A stretch of DNA of 11,162 nt, from positions 1 through 11,162 of the forward strand of contig CAUDQR010000037.1 in the NCBI GenBank assembly GCA_958451615.1. The letters are read 5' to 3'. Made by a program: the position numbers and the translations under genes. Shown here piece after piece: positions 1 to 6,620 of the stretch. Each line of letters starts with the position of its first letter. The first letter of the stretch is position 1. Source of the stretch: an uncultured Collinsella sp. Lineage in GTDB: Bacteria > Actinomycetota > Coriobacteriia > Coriobacteriales > Coriobacteriaceae. The notes beneath the pieces were generated by a model, which was given only the letters and a program-made list of their open reading frames with translations, had not been told where the DNA came from and did no database searches.

Positions 1-25
1 CGACGAATTCTAGGCGGTGTCCCCT

Positions 26-67
26 CCCTTTCAAGAAAGGGCGGAGGCGGGGCATGCCCCGCCTCTT
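26..67 (+). terminator. Tandem hairpins, possible terminator of an upstream gene
   Basis: CCCTTTC (26-32) pairs with GAAAGGG (35-41) around a 2-base loop. It is followed directly by a perfect 22-bp palindrome (44-65) with arms GAGGCGGGG and CCCCGCCTC around CATG. The bases after it (TTACAC) give only a short T run, so a Rho-independent terminator for a gene left of the window is possible but not typical. Because the palindrome is symmetrical, it could also act on the minus strand or as a protein-binding site. Confidence 0.35.
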
Positions 68-104
68 ACACCACATCTCTGCGCGCTACCTTGGGCGGCA
101 ATGA

Positions 105-170
105 AGTTGCGGCGTAATGGGAAGCGGTTCGCGGCTTTTCGGCTCAAGCGGTCACCGTCCCGCCGCAACT
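105..170. repeat. Inverted repeat with AGTTGCGGCG ends
   Basis: AGTTGCGGCG at 105-114 is matched perfectly by CGCCGCAACT at 161-170, enclosing 46 bases with only patchy further pairing. The ends closely match those of the long stem-loop at 3557-3625, where AGTTGCGGTG faces CACCGCAACT. I infer that the two are members of one intergenic repeat family, this copy being more diverged. No coding function or transposase is seen next to it. Confidence 0.45.
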
Positions 171-179
171 CTTAAAGCA

Positions 180-214
180 ACGCCGGTGCGCTTTGAGTTG
201 GGGCGCGCCGGCGT
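180..214. repeat. 12-bp stem-loop
   Basis: ACGCCGGTGCGC (180-191) pairs with GCGCGCCGGCGT (203-214), with one G-T wobble and an 11-base loop. Outside it, AAAGC (175-178 region) and GCTTT (219-223 region) can add a further helix across small bulges. A short T run follows on the plus strand. It could be a terminator or part of a structured repeat; nothing decides between them. Confidence 0.35.
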
Positions 215-310
215 GACGGCTTTGCTGGGGCTGGTTGCACCATGGCTGTTCGACAGCCCCGACAGGTCCGATCTTGTCGGACAGGTCTGTTAGCGTTTAA
301 CGTTTGCCCA

Positions 311-352
311 GATAAAACCTGCCAAAATAAACCTGTCCCTAATTGGCAGGTT
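311..352 (-). terminator. Terminator overlapping the 3' end of the DegV-family gene
   Basis: On the minus strand AACCTGCCAA (352-343) pairs perfectly with TTGGCAGGTT (325-316) over 10 bp, around a 17-base loop. The pairing arm is followed by further T residues (TTTTATC, 317-311). This fits a Rho-independent terminator for the minus-strand DegV-family gene. The 5' arm is made of the gene's last codons (Gln-Pro-Ala-Asn), and the TAG stop at 341-339 lies in the loop, so coding and termination signals overlap. Confidence 0.5.
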
Positions 353-1199
353 GGTAGCGGGGACAGTAGCCGATGGCGATGGCGTCCACGCCCACGTGGG
401 TGGCGATGGTGCAGCCGATGGGTCCAGTGCCGGCATCGACGTAGTCCTGGCCCGCGAGCGCCTGGTTGACGAGCTCCTGCTCCTCGGCGGCGCCGGTTGT
501 GAGCACGCGCACGCTGGAGCCCGGATGCTCGGCCAAAAATGCGAGGCAATCTGCCATGGTGTTGGCGACGATGCGCTTGGCGCCGCGGCCCTTTTTGATT
601 GCCTTGATCTCGCCCGATTTCCACTCCGGCGAAACGGCCAGGCGAATGTTGAGCATCTGCGTCAGCTGGCCGGCGAGCTTGGGGGCGCGGCCGTTTTTGA
701 CCAGGTTCTCGAGCGTGCGGGGAATCAGCAGCAGGTGGGCGTCGGGCAGCGTCGCGCGGATCTGCGCCTCGGTCTCGTCCAGGCTGCGGCCGTCCTCGCG
801 CATGGCAAGCGCGTACTCCACTAGCAGGCCCTCGGCACCCGAACCGGTGCGCGAATCGATGCAGCGCACGTCGAGCTCGTGCGTTTCGGCCGTCAGGCTG
901 GCGTTGGCATAGCAGGCGGACCACTCGCTGCACAGCGAGATGAAGATGGCGCTGTCGTGGCCGTCGGCGAGCACGCGGTCAAAGAGCGCCTTGAACTCGC
1001 CGGCGCTCGGCTGCGAGGTGTGCGGCAGCTGCTCGGAGCCAGCCATGCGGGCGACGTACTCCCGGGCGGTGATCTGTACCTGGTCGAGCAGGTCCTCGCC
1101 CTCGATAATCACATGCAGCGGAATCACGTAAATGCCGAGCTCTTGGGCGCGGGCGGGGGAGATGTCCGACGTGGAGTCGGTTATGATGGCAAAAGACAT
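339..1199 (-). CDS. DegV family fatty-acid-binding protein (FakB-like)
   Basis: The product is 286 aa, the usual DegV length. Family members bind a fatty acid in a buried pocket, and the characterised FakB proteins present it to the kinase FakA for phosphorylation on the way into membrane lipids. Visible motifs are the N-terminal IITDSTSDI (residues 5-13), HTSQPSAGEF (60-69), CIDSRTGSGAEG (113-124), TLENLVKNGRAPKLAGQL (162-179) and a C-terminal THVG (267-270). By analogy with FakB, Thr61, Ser94 and His268 would hold the lipid carboxylate. The start is ATG at 1199-1197, because AAAGG lies 7 bases before it and the DegV fold begins there; an upstream start would add 19 unrelated residues. Oddities are HVGVDA where the family usually has HxGPGA, and SEWSACY where LSGTYQ is usual. 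No fakA is visible nearby. The gene is transcribed divergently from the HAD gene. The lipid ligand cannot be read from sequence. Confidence 0.88.
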   Translation of the reverse strand: MSFAIITDSTSDISPARAQELGIYVIPLHVIIEGEDLLDQVQITAREYVARMAGSEQLPHTSQPSAGEFKALFDRVLADGHDSAIFISLCSEWSACYANASLTAETHELDVRCIDSRTGSGAEGLLVEYALAMREDGRSLDETEAQIRATLPDAHLLLIPRTLENLVKNGRAPKLAGQLTQMLNIRLAVSPEWKSGEIKAIKKGRGAKRIVANTMADCLAFLAEHPGSSVRVLTTGAAEEQELVNQALAGQDYVDAGTGPIGCTIATHVGVDAIAIGYCPRYQPAN

Positions 1200-1255
1200 A
1201 ATTGCACCTTTCGTTGGGGCGCTTGCGCGCCGCCTTCTGAGAGCAAAGTGCGACA

Positions 1256-1306
1256 AGTATAGTGGAGTCGTTCCACATTACTAGGTTCAATTGTTGAATA
1301 GTCAAC
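1256..1306 (-). promoter_or_regulatory. Candidate promoter and palindromes of the DegV-family gene
   Basis: On the minus strand TTGACT (1305-1300) and AGTAAT (1282-1277), 17 bases apart, form a plausible -35/-10 pair (5/6 and 4/6 to consensus). A second possible -10, TATACT, lies at 1261-1256 without a good -35. The -35 sits inside overlapping short inverted repeats: TTCAA/TTGAA (1286-1298) and GTTGA/TCAAC (1293-1306). GTGGA/TCCAC (1262-1276) lies just downstream. This AT-rich island in GC-rich DNA, between divergent genes, could be an operator. I cannot assign a regulator or a clear plus-strand promoter for the HAD gene. Confidence 0.35.
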
Positions 1307-1355
1307 AGTTTGAAGTGTCGGTGTGGAAATCATCAACTGGGGAAGAAGGGTGCCG

Positions 1356-2018
1356 ATGGCGGCATTGCAACTTTGCGAGCGGCCGGTTGTGCTGTTCGAT
1401 TTTGACGGTACGGTGGCCGATACGGGTCGGGCAGTGATGACCTCGACGCGCAAGACGCTGGCTGCGCGCGGGTTTTCGGAGACGCAGATGGGTGATCTGC
1501 GCCGCATGATCGGGCCGCCCCTGTGGAAGAGCTTTCACGACTTTTACGGCTTTTCCCGCGAGGAGTCGCTTGTGGTGGCCGACGAGTACCGCGCCTTTTT
1601 TGATGAGCTGGGACCGGAGGAGTACCCCGTGTTCGATGGGATTCCCGAGCTGCTGGATGAGTTGGCCGCCCGGGGCAAGCGTATGGCCGTGGCGACGTCA
1701 CGCATGGAGGCCAAATGCATCGACATGGTGCATGAGCTTGGTCTTTCTCAGTTCGAAGCCGTGGTTGGCATGAATCCTCCGCAGGGGCGCGAGACCAAGG
1801 CCGATTCGGTTCGCGATGCCCTGGCGGCGCTCGGCGCGACGGCGGACGATGCCGTGATGATCGGCGATCGCTTTAACGACGTCGAGGGCGCGCACGCGAT
1901 GGGCGTGCCGTGCATCGGCATCTATTCGGGCGCGGCGGCGCCGGGTGAGCATGAGGCGGCGGGTGCCGATGCAGTGGTGCACTCGGTGGCCGAGCTTGCT
2001 AAACTTTTCTCTATCTAG
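1356..2018 (+). CDS. HAD-superfamily hydrolase, phosphoglycolate phosphatase-like
   Basis: The 220-aa product is a soluble Mg-dependent phosphatase of HAD subfamily I. Motif I is DFDGTVADT with the nucleophile and acid/base pair Asp15/Asp17. A helical cap (about residues 25-95) follows, then motif II in VATSR (Thr114/Ser115), Lys148 as motif III and GDRFND (Asp171, Asp175) as motif IV, so the catalytic set is complete. Length and order match the Gph/PgmB-type group, but the substrate cannot be read from sequence. I chose ATG at 1356 because AAGGG (1346-1350) lies 5 bases before it; in-frame GTG codons at 1323 and 1350 are alternatives, adding 11 or 2 residues. The dipeptidase gene begins 54 bases after the stop with its own strong ribosome binding site, so the two are probably co-transcribed. 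Confidence 0.85.
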   Translation: MAALQLCERPVVLFDFDGTVADTGRAVMTSTRKTLAARGFSETQMGDLRRMIGPPLWKSFHDFYGFSREESLVVADEYRAFFDELGPEEYPVFDGIPELLDELAARGKRMAVATSRMEAKCIDMVHELGLSQFEAVVGMNPPQGRETKADSVRDALAALGATADDAVMIGDRFNDVEGAHAMGVPCIGIYSGAAAPGEHEAAGADAVVHSVAELAKLFSI

Positions 2019-2072
2019 GAACTAAATGTGAGGGGCGGGTACGCTTGCCGCTCATTGGTAAGGAGGCAGTCT

Positions 2073-3509
2073 ATGAATCAGGTGGAGCAGAGCGTCGCTG
2101 AGTATGTCGACGAGGTCTGGGAAGATGTCGTCGCCGATATCGAGCAGCTGGTGAGCTATCCGTCCGTGGCAGTTTCTGCCGATGCAGAGCCCGGCGCGCC
2201 GTTTGGCCGCCCGGTCCGTGACGCGCTCGACTGTGCGCTCGGCATCGCGCAGAAGCTCGGCTATCAGACGAGCGACGACGAGGGCTATGTGGGCATTGCC
2301 GATATTCCTGGCCGCGGCGACAAGCAGCTCGCGACCATCTGCCACGTGGACGTGGTGCCCGCCGGCCCGGGCTGGAACACCGACCCGTTTGCGATGGAGC
2401 GTCGCGAGGGCTGGCTGCTCGGCCGCGGCGTTATCGACGACAAGGGTCCGGCGGTGCTGTCGCTCTACGCCGGCGCCTATCTGCTCAAGCACGGCATTAC
2501 CCCGCGCTATACTTTCCGCGCGCTGCTGGGCTGCGATGAGGAAGTGGGCATGTCCGACGTTCACCATTATCTGGAGAACCACGCAGACCCCGACTTTTTG
2601 TTTACGCCCGATGCCGAGTTTCCGGTCTGCAATGCCGAGAAGGGCCAGTTTGGGGCGACGTTCGTGAGTCCCAAGATCGACGGCGGGCGCATCGTGTCGT
2701 GGAGCGGCTCCGAGGCGAGCAATGCCATTCCGTCGCAGTCCATCTGCGAGCTCGCGATTGCCGCCGATGAGCTGCCGGCGCCCGTTGAGAACGCCGACCG
2801 CCTGGAGATCACGGCGCTTGATAACGGGCATGCGCAGATTTTCGCCCACGGTATTGGCGGCCACGCTTCGATGCCTGAGGGCACCATCAACGCCGTCGGC
2901 CTGATCGTGTCGTATCTGCGCGAGGCCGAAGACGCGTTTGGTGCACGCGACGAGCGCCTGCTGACGCCTGCCGAGCACGAGTTCGTCAAGTTCCTGGCCT
3001 TTGTGCATGCGGATGCCTATGGCCGCGGCCTGGGTATCGATGCGACGAGTCCGGCGTTTGGCCCGCTTACCTGCAACGCTGGCGTCATTCGCGTGGCGGA
3101 TGGCCATATTGAGCAGGTCATCGACGTGCGCTTCCCCGACAGCACGAGCGTCGATACCATTTGCGAGCAGCTCGAGCCGCTCGTCGGCCGCTTTGGTGTG
3201 ACGTATCGCGTGGGTCGTGCTAAGGTGCCGTTCTCAGTTTCGGCCGACGACCCGGCCGTGAAGGCGCTCATTGACACCTATAACGAGTTTACGGGTAAGC
3301 TTGCCGAGCCCTTCGCCATGGGCGGTGGCACGTACGCACGCAATTTTGCCCGCGCCGTGTCGTTTGGCCCCGAGGAGACCGGCCTTGAGCTGCCCACGTG
3401 GGGCGGCCAGATGCACGGCCCCAACGAGTGCGCCAACGAAGAACAGCTCAAGCAGTCGCTCAAGATCTACATCGTGGCAATCTTACGTTTGAACGAGCTT
3501 GAGCTTTAA
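2073..3509 (+). CDS. M20 family dipeptidase, PepV type
   Basis: The 478-aa product matches the PepV group of dinuclear zinc aminopeptidases in length and motifs. These cytoplasmic enzymes cleave dipeptides released from imported peptides. The metal and catalytic residues are all visible: His91-Val-Asp93 in CHVDVVP, Asp122 in DDKGP, the Glu156-Glu157 pair in CDEEVGM, Asp180 in TPDAEFP and His448 in QMHGPNE. His264 in GIGGHASMPEG, within the central lid domain (about 190-385), matches the substrate-contacting lid histidine of PepV. The MGGGTYAR segment (417-423) is also typical of the family. The start is ATG at 2073, preceded by TAAGGAGG (2059-2066) with 6-base spacing; a longer frame upstream has no such support. 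It follows the HAD gene and is closed by the stem-loop at 3557-3625. No signal peptide is seen. Confidence 0.92.
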   Translation: MNQVEQSVAEYVDEVWEDVVADIEQLVSYPSVAVSADAEPGAPFGRPVRDALDCALGIAQKLGYQTSDDEGYVGIADIPGRGDKQLATICHVDVVPAGPGWNTDPFAMERREGWLLGRGVIDDKGPAVLSLYAGAYLLKHGITPRYTFRALLGCDEEVGMSDVHHYLENHADPDFLFTPDAEFPVCNAEKGQFGATFVSPKIDGGRIVSWSGSEASNAIPSQSICELAIAADELPAPVENADRLEITALDNGHAQIFAHGIGGHASMPEGTINAVGLIVSYLREAEDAFGARDERLLTPAEHEFVKFLAFVHADAYGRGLGIDATSPAFGPLTCNAGVIRVADGHIEQVIDVRFPDSTSVDTICEQLEPLVGRFGVTYRVGRAKVPFSVSADDPAVKALIDTYNEFTGKLAEPFAMGGGTYARNFARAVSFGPEETGLELPTWGGQMHGPNECANEEQLKQSLKIYIVAILRLNELEL

Positions 3510-3556
3510 GGCTGCGGCGTTTTAACAACTTAGCACCCCTTTCGTCCGGGCTTTTT

Positions 3557-3633
3557 AAGTTGCGGTGGAATAGTTCCTAGAATGGGCCATTTGATGGCCA
3601 AGCAGGAACTATTTCACCGCAACTTTGTTTTTA
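3557..3633 (+). terminator. Long 22-bp stem-loop, terminator and/or repeat element
   Basis: Bases 3557-3578 and 3604-3625 are inverted copies over 22 positions with a single G-T wobble (G3568). The loop contains a second hairpin, GGCCAT (3585-3590) and ATGGCC (3594-3599) around TTG. TTGTTTTT follows the right arm, so in the plus direction it reads as a strong terminator for the pepV unit, 47 bases after the stop. Its length, internal hairpin and end sequence shared with 105-170 are unlike a plain terminator and suggest a dispersed palindromic element reused as one. Confidence 0.6.
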
Positions 3634-3666
3634 TTGGTGTAAAAGGCGGGTCATGCTTGGTGGCGG

Positions 3667-3688
3667 GTTTGTTATTCGTTTGTAAAGC
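3667..3688 (+). promoter_or_regulatory. Candidate PHO-box-like direct repeat upstream of pstS
   Basis: Two 11-base units, GTTTGTTATTC (3667-3677) and GTTTGTAAAGC (3678-3688), agree at 8 of 11 positions. A poorer unit may precede them at 3656-3666. Direct repeats with an 11-base period are the known layout of PhoB/PhoP sites upstream of phosphate-starvation genes, and this one lies about 140 bases before the pstS start. A possible -10 lies downstream (TAAGGG at 3705 or TATCAG at 3713), but neither is convincing. Assignment rests on spacing and gene context rather than a known Coriobacteriia consensus. Confidence 0.35.
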
Positions 3689-3828
3689 CGAGCCGCACTT
3701 GCGGTAAGGGTCTATCAGATGCCCGTAATAAAGCGCAGCTGACGCGGGCGCTGCCCGATCGAGACCGTATCTTTCCAAACAGCAAAGCGGGTAGGGTGCC
3801 CGCGAGTCGCTTGTATGAAAGGAAGATC

Positions 3829-4767
3829 ATGCTCGATCAGGCTTATTCTCGTCGTCAGTTCCTCGGCCTCGCTGGTGGTCTTGCCAGCATCGTCGGTCTC
3901 GGTCTCGTTGGTTGCGGCGGCTCCGGCGCATCCGACGCCGCCGACAAGGGTAGCGCCGCTGCTGCCGAGTCCGTCTCCGGCGAGGTGACCTACGACGGCG
4001 CCTCCTCGTTCCAGGCTCTCGTCGAGGCCGCTGCCGAGAAGTTCATGGACGCCAACCCGGACGTCTCCGTCTCCGGCTCGGGTAACGGTTCGGGCAAGGG
4101 CCTGACCGCCGTTGCCGCCGGCACCGTCACCATTGGTAACTCCGACGTCTTTGCCGAGACCAAGCTCGAGGCCGACCAGGTCAAGAATCTCGTCGACCAC
4201 GAGGTCGCCGTCGTGGGCATGGGTCCCGTCGTCTCCAAGAACGTCAAGGTCGACGACCTGTCCCTCGAGCAGCTCAAGGGCATCTTCTCCGGCCAGATCA
4301 CCAACTGGAAGGAGGTCGGCGGCGACGACGCCAAGATTGTCGTCCTCAACCGCAAAGCCGGCTCCGGTACCCGCGCCACCTTCGAGGCCGCCGTCTTTGG
4401 CGACGAGGCGGTCGACTTTAAGGGCGACGCCGAGCTCGACAAGTCCGGCGACGTCCAGACTCAGATGGGCAGCACCGACAACGCCATCTCCTACCTCGAC
4501 TTCTCGCACTTCGATGACTCCAAGTTCAACGCCATCAAGGTCGAGGGCGTGGAGCCCAAGAGCGCAAACGTCACCGACGACTCCTTCAAGATCTGGGCGA
4601 CCGAGCACATGTACTGCGCGAAGGACGCCGACGAGGCCACCAAGGCCTTCCTGGAGTTCATGCTTTCCGACGACGTCCAGGGCAAGCTCGTCGAGGAGCA
4701 GGGCTTTATCCCCGTCTCTGCCATGAAGGTCGTCAAGGACGCCAGCGGCAAGGTCTCCGCTAAATAA
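3829..4767 (+). CDS. pstS: Phosphate-binding lipoprotein PstS of the Pst ABC importer
   Basis: The 312-aa product captures inorganic phosphate outside the membrane and delivers it to PstC-PstA. The N-terminus carries a twin-arginine motif SRRQFLG (residues 7-13), a hydrophobic stretch (about 12-27) and a lipobox LVGC with Cys29 as the lipidation site, predicting Tat export and membrane anchoring. Phosphate-contact motifs are ASSF (58-61), GNGSGKG (85-91), NSD (104-106) and RKAGSGTRATF (175-185). A Gly/Ser/Ala-rich linker (30-50) follows the anchor. The start is ATG at 3829, with AAAGGAAG (3818-3825) just before it; a GTG at 3796 would add 11 residues before the signal peptide. Codons end in C very often, suggesting high expression. 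pstC begins 25 bases downstream. Expression is probably induced by phosphate shortage. Confidence 0.95.
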   Translation: MLDQAYSRRQFLGLAGGLASIVGLGLVGCGGSGASDAADKGSAAAAESVSGEVTYDGASSFQALVEAAAEKFMDANPDVSVSGSGNGSGKGLTAVAAGTVTIGNSDVFAETKLEADQVKNLVDHEVAVVGMGPVVSKNVKVDDLSLEQLKGIFSGQITNWKEVGGDDAKIVVLNRKAGSGTRATFEAAVFGDEAVDFKGDAELDKSGDVQTQMGSTDNAISYLDFSHFDDSKFNAIKVEGVEPKSANVTDDSFKIWATEHMYCAKDADEATKAFLEFMLSDDVQGKLVEEQGFIPVSAMKVVKDASGKVSAK

Positions 4768-4792
4768 GTAATCGCCCCCGGAAAGGTTTGCA

Positions 4793-5701
4793 ATGGCAAA
4801 ACAGCTGCCAAAGCGCGACCTTGAGAACGTGGGCCTGGGCGTCACGGGCGCGTGCGTAGCGCTCGTGACGCTTGTTGTCGCCGCGCTCATCTTTATGGTC
4901 GCCCAAAAGGGCCTCTCGGCTTTTCTCAAGGACGGCGTTTCGATCGTCGAGTTCTTTACCGGCACCAAGTGGGACCTGGACAACACGGCCGAAAACGGTC
5001 TGCCCTATACCGGCGCCCTTCCCCTGATCGTCACTTCGTTTGCGGTCATGGTGCTCTCCACGCTCATCGCGCTACCCATCGCCATCGGCTCTGCCATCTT
5101 TGCGGTCGAGATCCAGCCTAAGTTTGGTTCCAAGGTCTTCCAACCACTGATTGAGCTTTTGACCGGCATTCCCTCGGTCGTCTTTGGCCTGATCGGTTTT
5201 CACGTGGTCGTCGGCCTTATGAAGAGCGTTTTCCACGTGAGTACGGGTCTGGGCATCCTGCCCGGCGCCATCGTGCTGGCCGTCATGATTCTGCCGACGA
5301 TGACCACGCTTTCGGTCGATGGCCTGCGCGCCGTGCCCGACAGTTACCGTCAGGGCTCGCTCGCGCTGGGCTACACCCGCTGGCAGACCATCTGGCACGT
5401 GGTGCTCAAGTCCGCCATGCCCTCGCTCATGACCGCAGTCATCCTTGGCATGACCCGCGCCTTTGGCGAGACGCTCGCCGTGCGCATGGTCATTGGCGGC
5501 ATCGAGGCCATGCCGACGTCGCTGCTGTCGCCGGCGTCTACCATCACCACCACGCTCACCACGTCCATGGCGGTCTATGCCGAGGGCTCGGCGCAGGACG
5601 ACGTCCTGTGGGCGCTCGGTCTGCTGCTGATGGGCATGAGCCTCATCTTTATCCTGATCATCCATCTCATTGGCCGCAAGGGGGCGAAGGCTCGTGGCTA
5701 G
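4793..5701 (+). CDS. pstC: Phosphate ABC transporter permease PstC
   Basis: The 302-aa product is one of the two membrane subunits of the phosphate importer. It has a basic N-terminus and about six hydrophobic segments (roughly 15-37, 75-105, 120-143, 153-172, 208-222 and 270-294). The extracytoplasmic loop after segment one (about 40-72) is typical of PstC. The family motif LLTGIPSVVFGLIGF is at 122-136. The EAA loop that docks on PstB runs about 184-210 (YRQGSLALGYTRW through SAMP), followed by AFGETLAV (223-230). The start is ATG at 4793, with GGAAAGG (4780-4786) 6 bases upstream. Its last 8 bases overlap the proposed start of pstA, a sign of translational coupling. Confidence 0.94.
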   Translation: MAKQLPKRDLENVGLGVTGACVALVTLVVAALIFMVAQKGLSAFLKDGVSIVEFFTGTKWDLDNTAENGLPYTGALPLIVTSFAVMVLSTLIALPIAIGSAIFAVEIQPKFGSKVFQPLIELLTGIPSVVFGLIGFHVVVGLMKSVFHVSTGLGILPGAIVLAVMILPTMTTLSVDGLRAVPDSYRQGSLALGYTRWQTIWHVVLKSAMPSLMTAVILGMTRAFGETLAVRMVIGGIEAMPTSLLSPASTITTTLTTSMAVYAEGSAQDDVLWALGLLLMGMSLIFILIIHLIGRKGAKARG

Positions 5702-6620
5702 CACGCGCATCCACATCGACGAGGCGAGACTCGGGCTTGTCCAAAAGCAGGACCGCATCGCCACGGGCGTGCTGACGGCGATTGTCGCCATCGTCATGCT
5801 TATCGTCGTCTCCATGGTGGCCTACATCCTGTTCGAGGGTATCTCGACGCTGTTCCAGCCGGGCTTTCTCACGCAGCCCGCACGCGCCAACGGAACGCAG
5901 GGCGGCGTGCTCTACCAGCTGTTCGACTCGTTCTATCTGCTGCTGATCACCCTGATCATCTCGGTGCCCATCAGCCTGGGCGGCGCGGTCTTTTTGGTTG
6001 AGTACGCGCCCGATGGGCCTATTCGCGACATCGCCTCGACCGCCATCGAGACGCTGTCCTCGCTGCCCTCCATTGTCGTAGGCATGTTCGGCTTTCTGGT
6101 GTTCTCGGTGCAGCTGGGCTGGAAGTACTCCATCATCTCCGGCGCCGTCGCGCTCACCATGTTCAACATCCCCATCCTGGTGCGCGTGATTCAGCAGGCG
6201 CTCGAGGACGTGCCGCAGGCCCAGCGCGATGCATGCCTGGCCATGGGCCTCACTCGCTGGGAGGCCACACTGCACATCCTGATTCCCGAGGCCATGCCCG
6301 CCATCGTGACCGGCATCGTGCTTTCGGCCGGCCGCGTGTTTGGCGAGGCCGCGGCGCTGCTCTTTACCTCGGGCATGAGCTCGCCGGTTCGCCTGAACTT
6401 CTTGAGCTTTAACCTGTCGAGCCCCACCTGCGCCTGGAACGTGTTCCGTCCCGGCGAGTCGCTGGCCGTGCACATCTACAAGATCTATGGCGAGGGCAGC
6501 CCCGAGGCCCAGCAGATCGTCTGGGGCACTGCGGCACTGCTGATGATTTGCGTGCTGCTGTTTAACGTAGTCGCCCGTATCGTGGGCAAGCAACTGGCAA
6601 GGAGGATGACGGCCGAATGA
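5694..6620 (+). CDS. pstA: Phosphate ABC transporter permease PstA
   Basis: The 308-aa product is the second membrane subunit, pairing with PstC. Hydrophobic segments lie at about 24-47, 78-102, 123-139, 146-166, 202-224 and 275-295. The motif ETLSSLPSIVVGMFGF (119-134) is the PstA counterpart of the PstC signature. The EAA loop is at about 177-202 (QRDACLAMGLTRW through PEAMP), followed by GRVFGEAAALL (213-223). I chose GTG at 5694 because purine-rich GGGGGCGAAGG lies just before it and coupling with pstC is natural; a TTG at 5670 would add 8 residues from inside pstC. The gene overlaps pstB by four bases (ATGA). The start is less certain than the identity. Confidence 0.92.
   Translation: MASTRIHIDEARLGLVQKQDRIATGVLTAIVAIVMLIVVSMVAYILFEGISTLFQPGFLTQPARANGTQGGVLYQLFDSFYLLLITLIISVPISLGGAVFLVEYAPDGPIRDIASTAIETLSSLPSIVVGMFGFLVFSVQLGWKYSIISGAVALTMFNIPILVRVIQQALEDVPQAQRDACLAMGLTRWEATLHILIPEAMPAIVTGIVLSAGRVFGEAAALLFTSGMSSPVRLNFLSFNLSSPTCAWNVFRPGESLAVHIYKIYGEGSPEAQQIVWGTAALLMICVLLFNVVARIVGKQLARRMTAE

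Larger units (their letters stand above)
1..338. other. Gene-free, hairpin-rich intergenic region
   Basis: I see no credible gene here. Short reading frames lack ribosome binding sites and recognisable protein motifs. The stretch holds a series of inverted repeats: 26-32/35-41 (7 bp), 44-65 (perfect 22-bp palindrome), 105-114/161-170 (10 bp), 180-191/203-214 (12 bp with one G-T wobble), 227-233/254-260 (7 bp) and 266-271/277-282 (6 bp). The last sits between two copies of ACAGGTC (262-268 and 281-287), and the inverse motif ACCTGTCC occurs at 331-338. Some short stems are expected by chance in GC-rich DNA, but this density of near-perfect ones is notable. The region may combine terminators for an upstream plus-strand gene and for the minus-strand degV-family gene with repeat-element remnants. 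Confidence 0.6.
3510..3828. other. Intergenic region upstream of the pst operon
   Basis: This 319-base gap has no credible gene. From left to right it holds a weak hairpin with a T run (AGC-A-CCC against GGGCT, 3532-3556), the long stem-loop at 3557-3625 with a T-rich flank, a GGCGGGT direct repeat (3645-3651 and 3662-3668), and the candidate PHO box (3667-3688). Two small hairpins follow in the presumed leader (CGGGC/GCCCG, 3745-3757; GCGGG/CCCGC, 3787-3803), then the pstS ribosome binding site. It therefore ends the pepV unit and carries the control region of pst. Confidence 0.6.

Noticed and set aside
1..13. Possible 3' end of an upstream gene (Asp-Glu-Phe-stop in one frame)
   Set aside because: Only three codons are visible, so a stop codon in that frame could be chance; the hairpins that follow are merely compatible with it.
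242..469. 75-codon plus-strand frame starting in the left intergenic region
   Set aside because: Arg/Trp-rich composition, no ribosome binding site, and overlaps the 3' end of the DegV-family gene.
3645..3668. GGCGGGT direct repeat as a regulator site
   Set aside because: Short GC-rich heptamers are common here, and the 17-base period fits no known phosphate regulator; the adjacent 11-base repeat is the better candidate.
3715..4986. 423-codon open frame on the minus strand opposite pstS
   Set aside because: It mirrors the strong C-ending codon bias of pstS, has low-complexity Gly/Val/Asp-rich sequence, no recognisable domain, and crosses into pstC.
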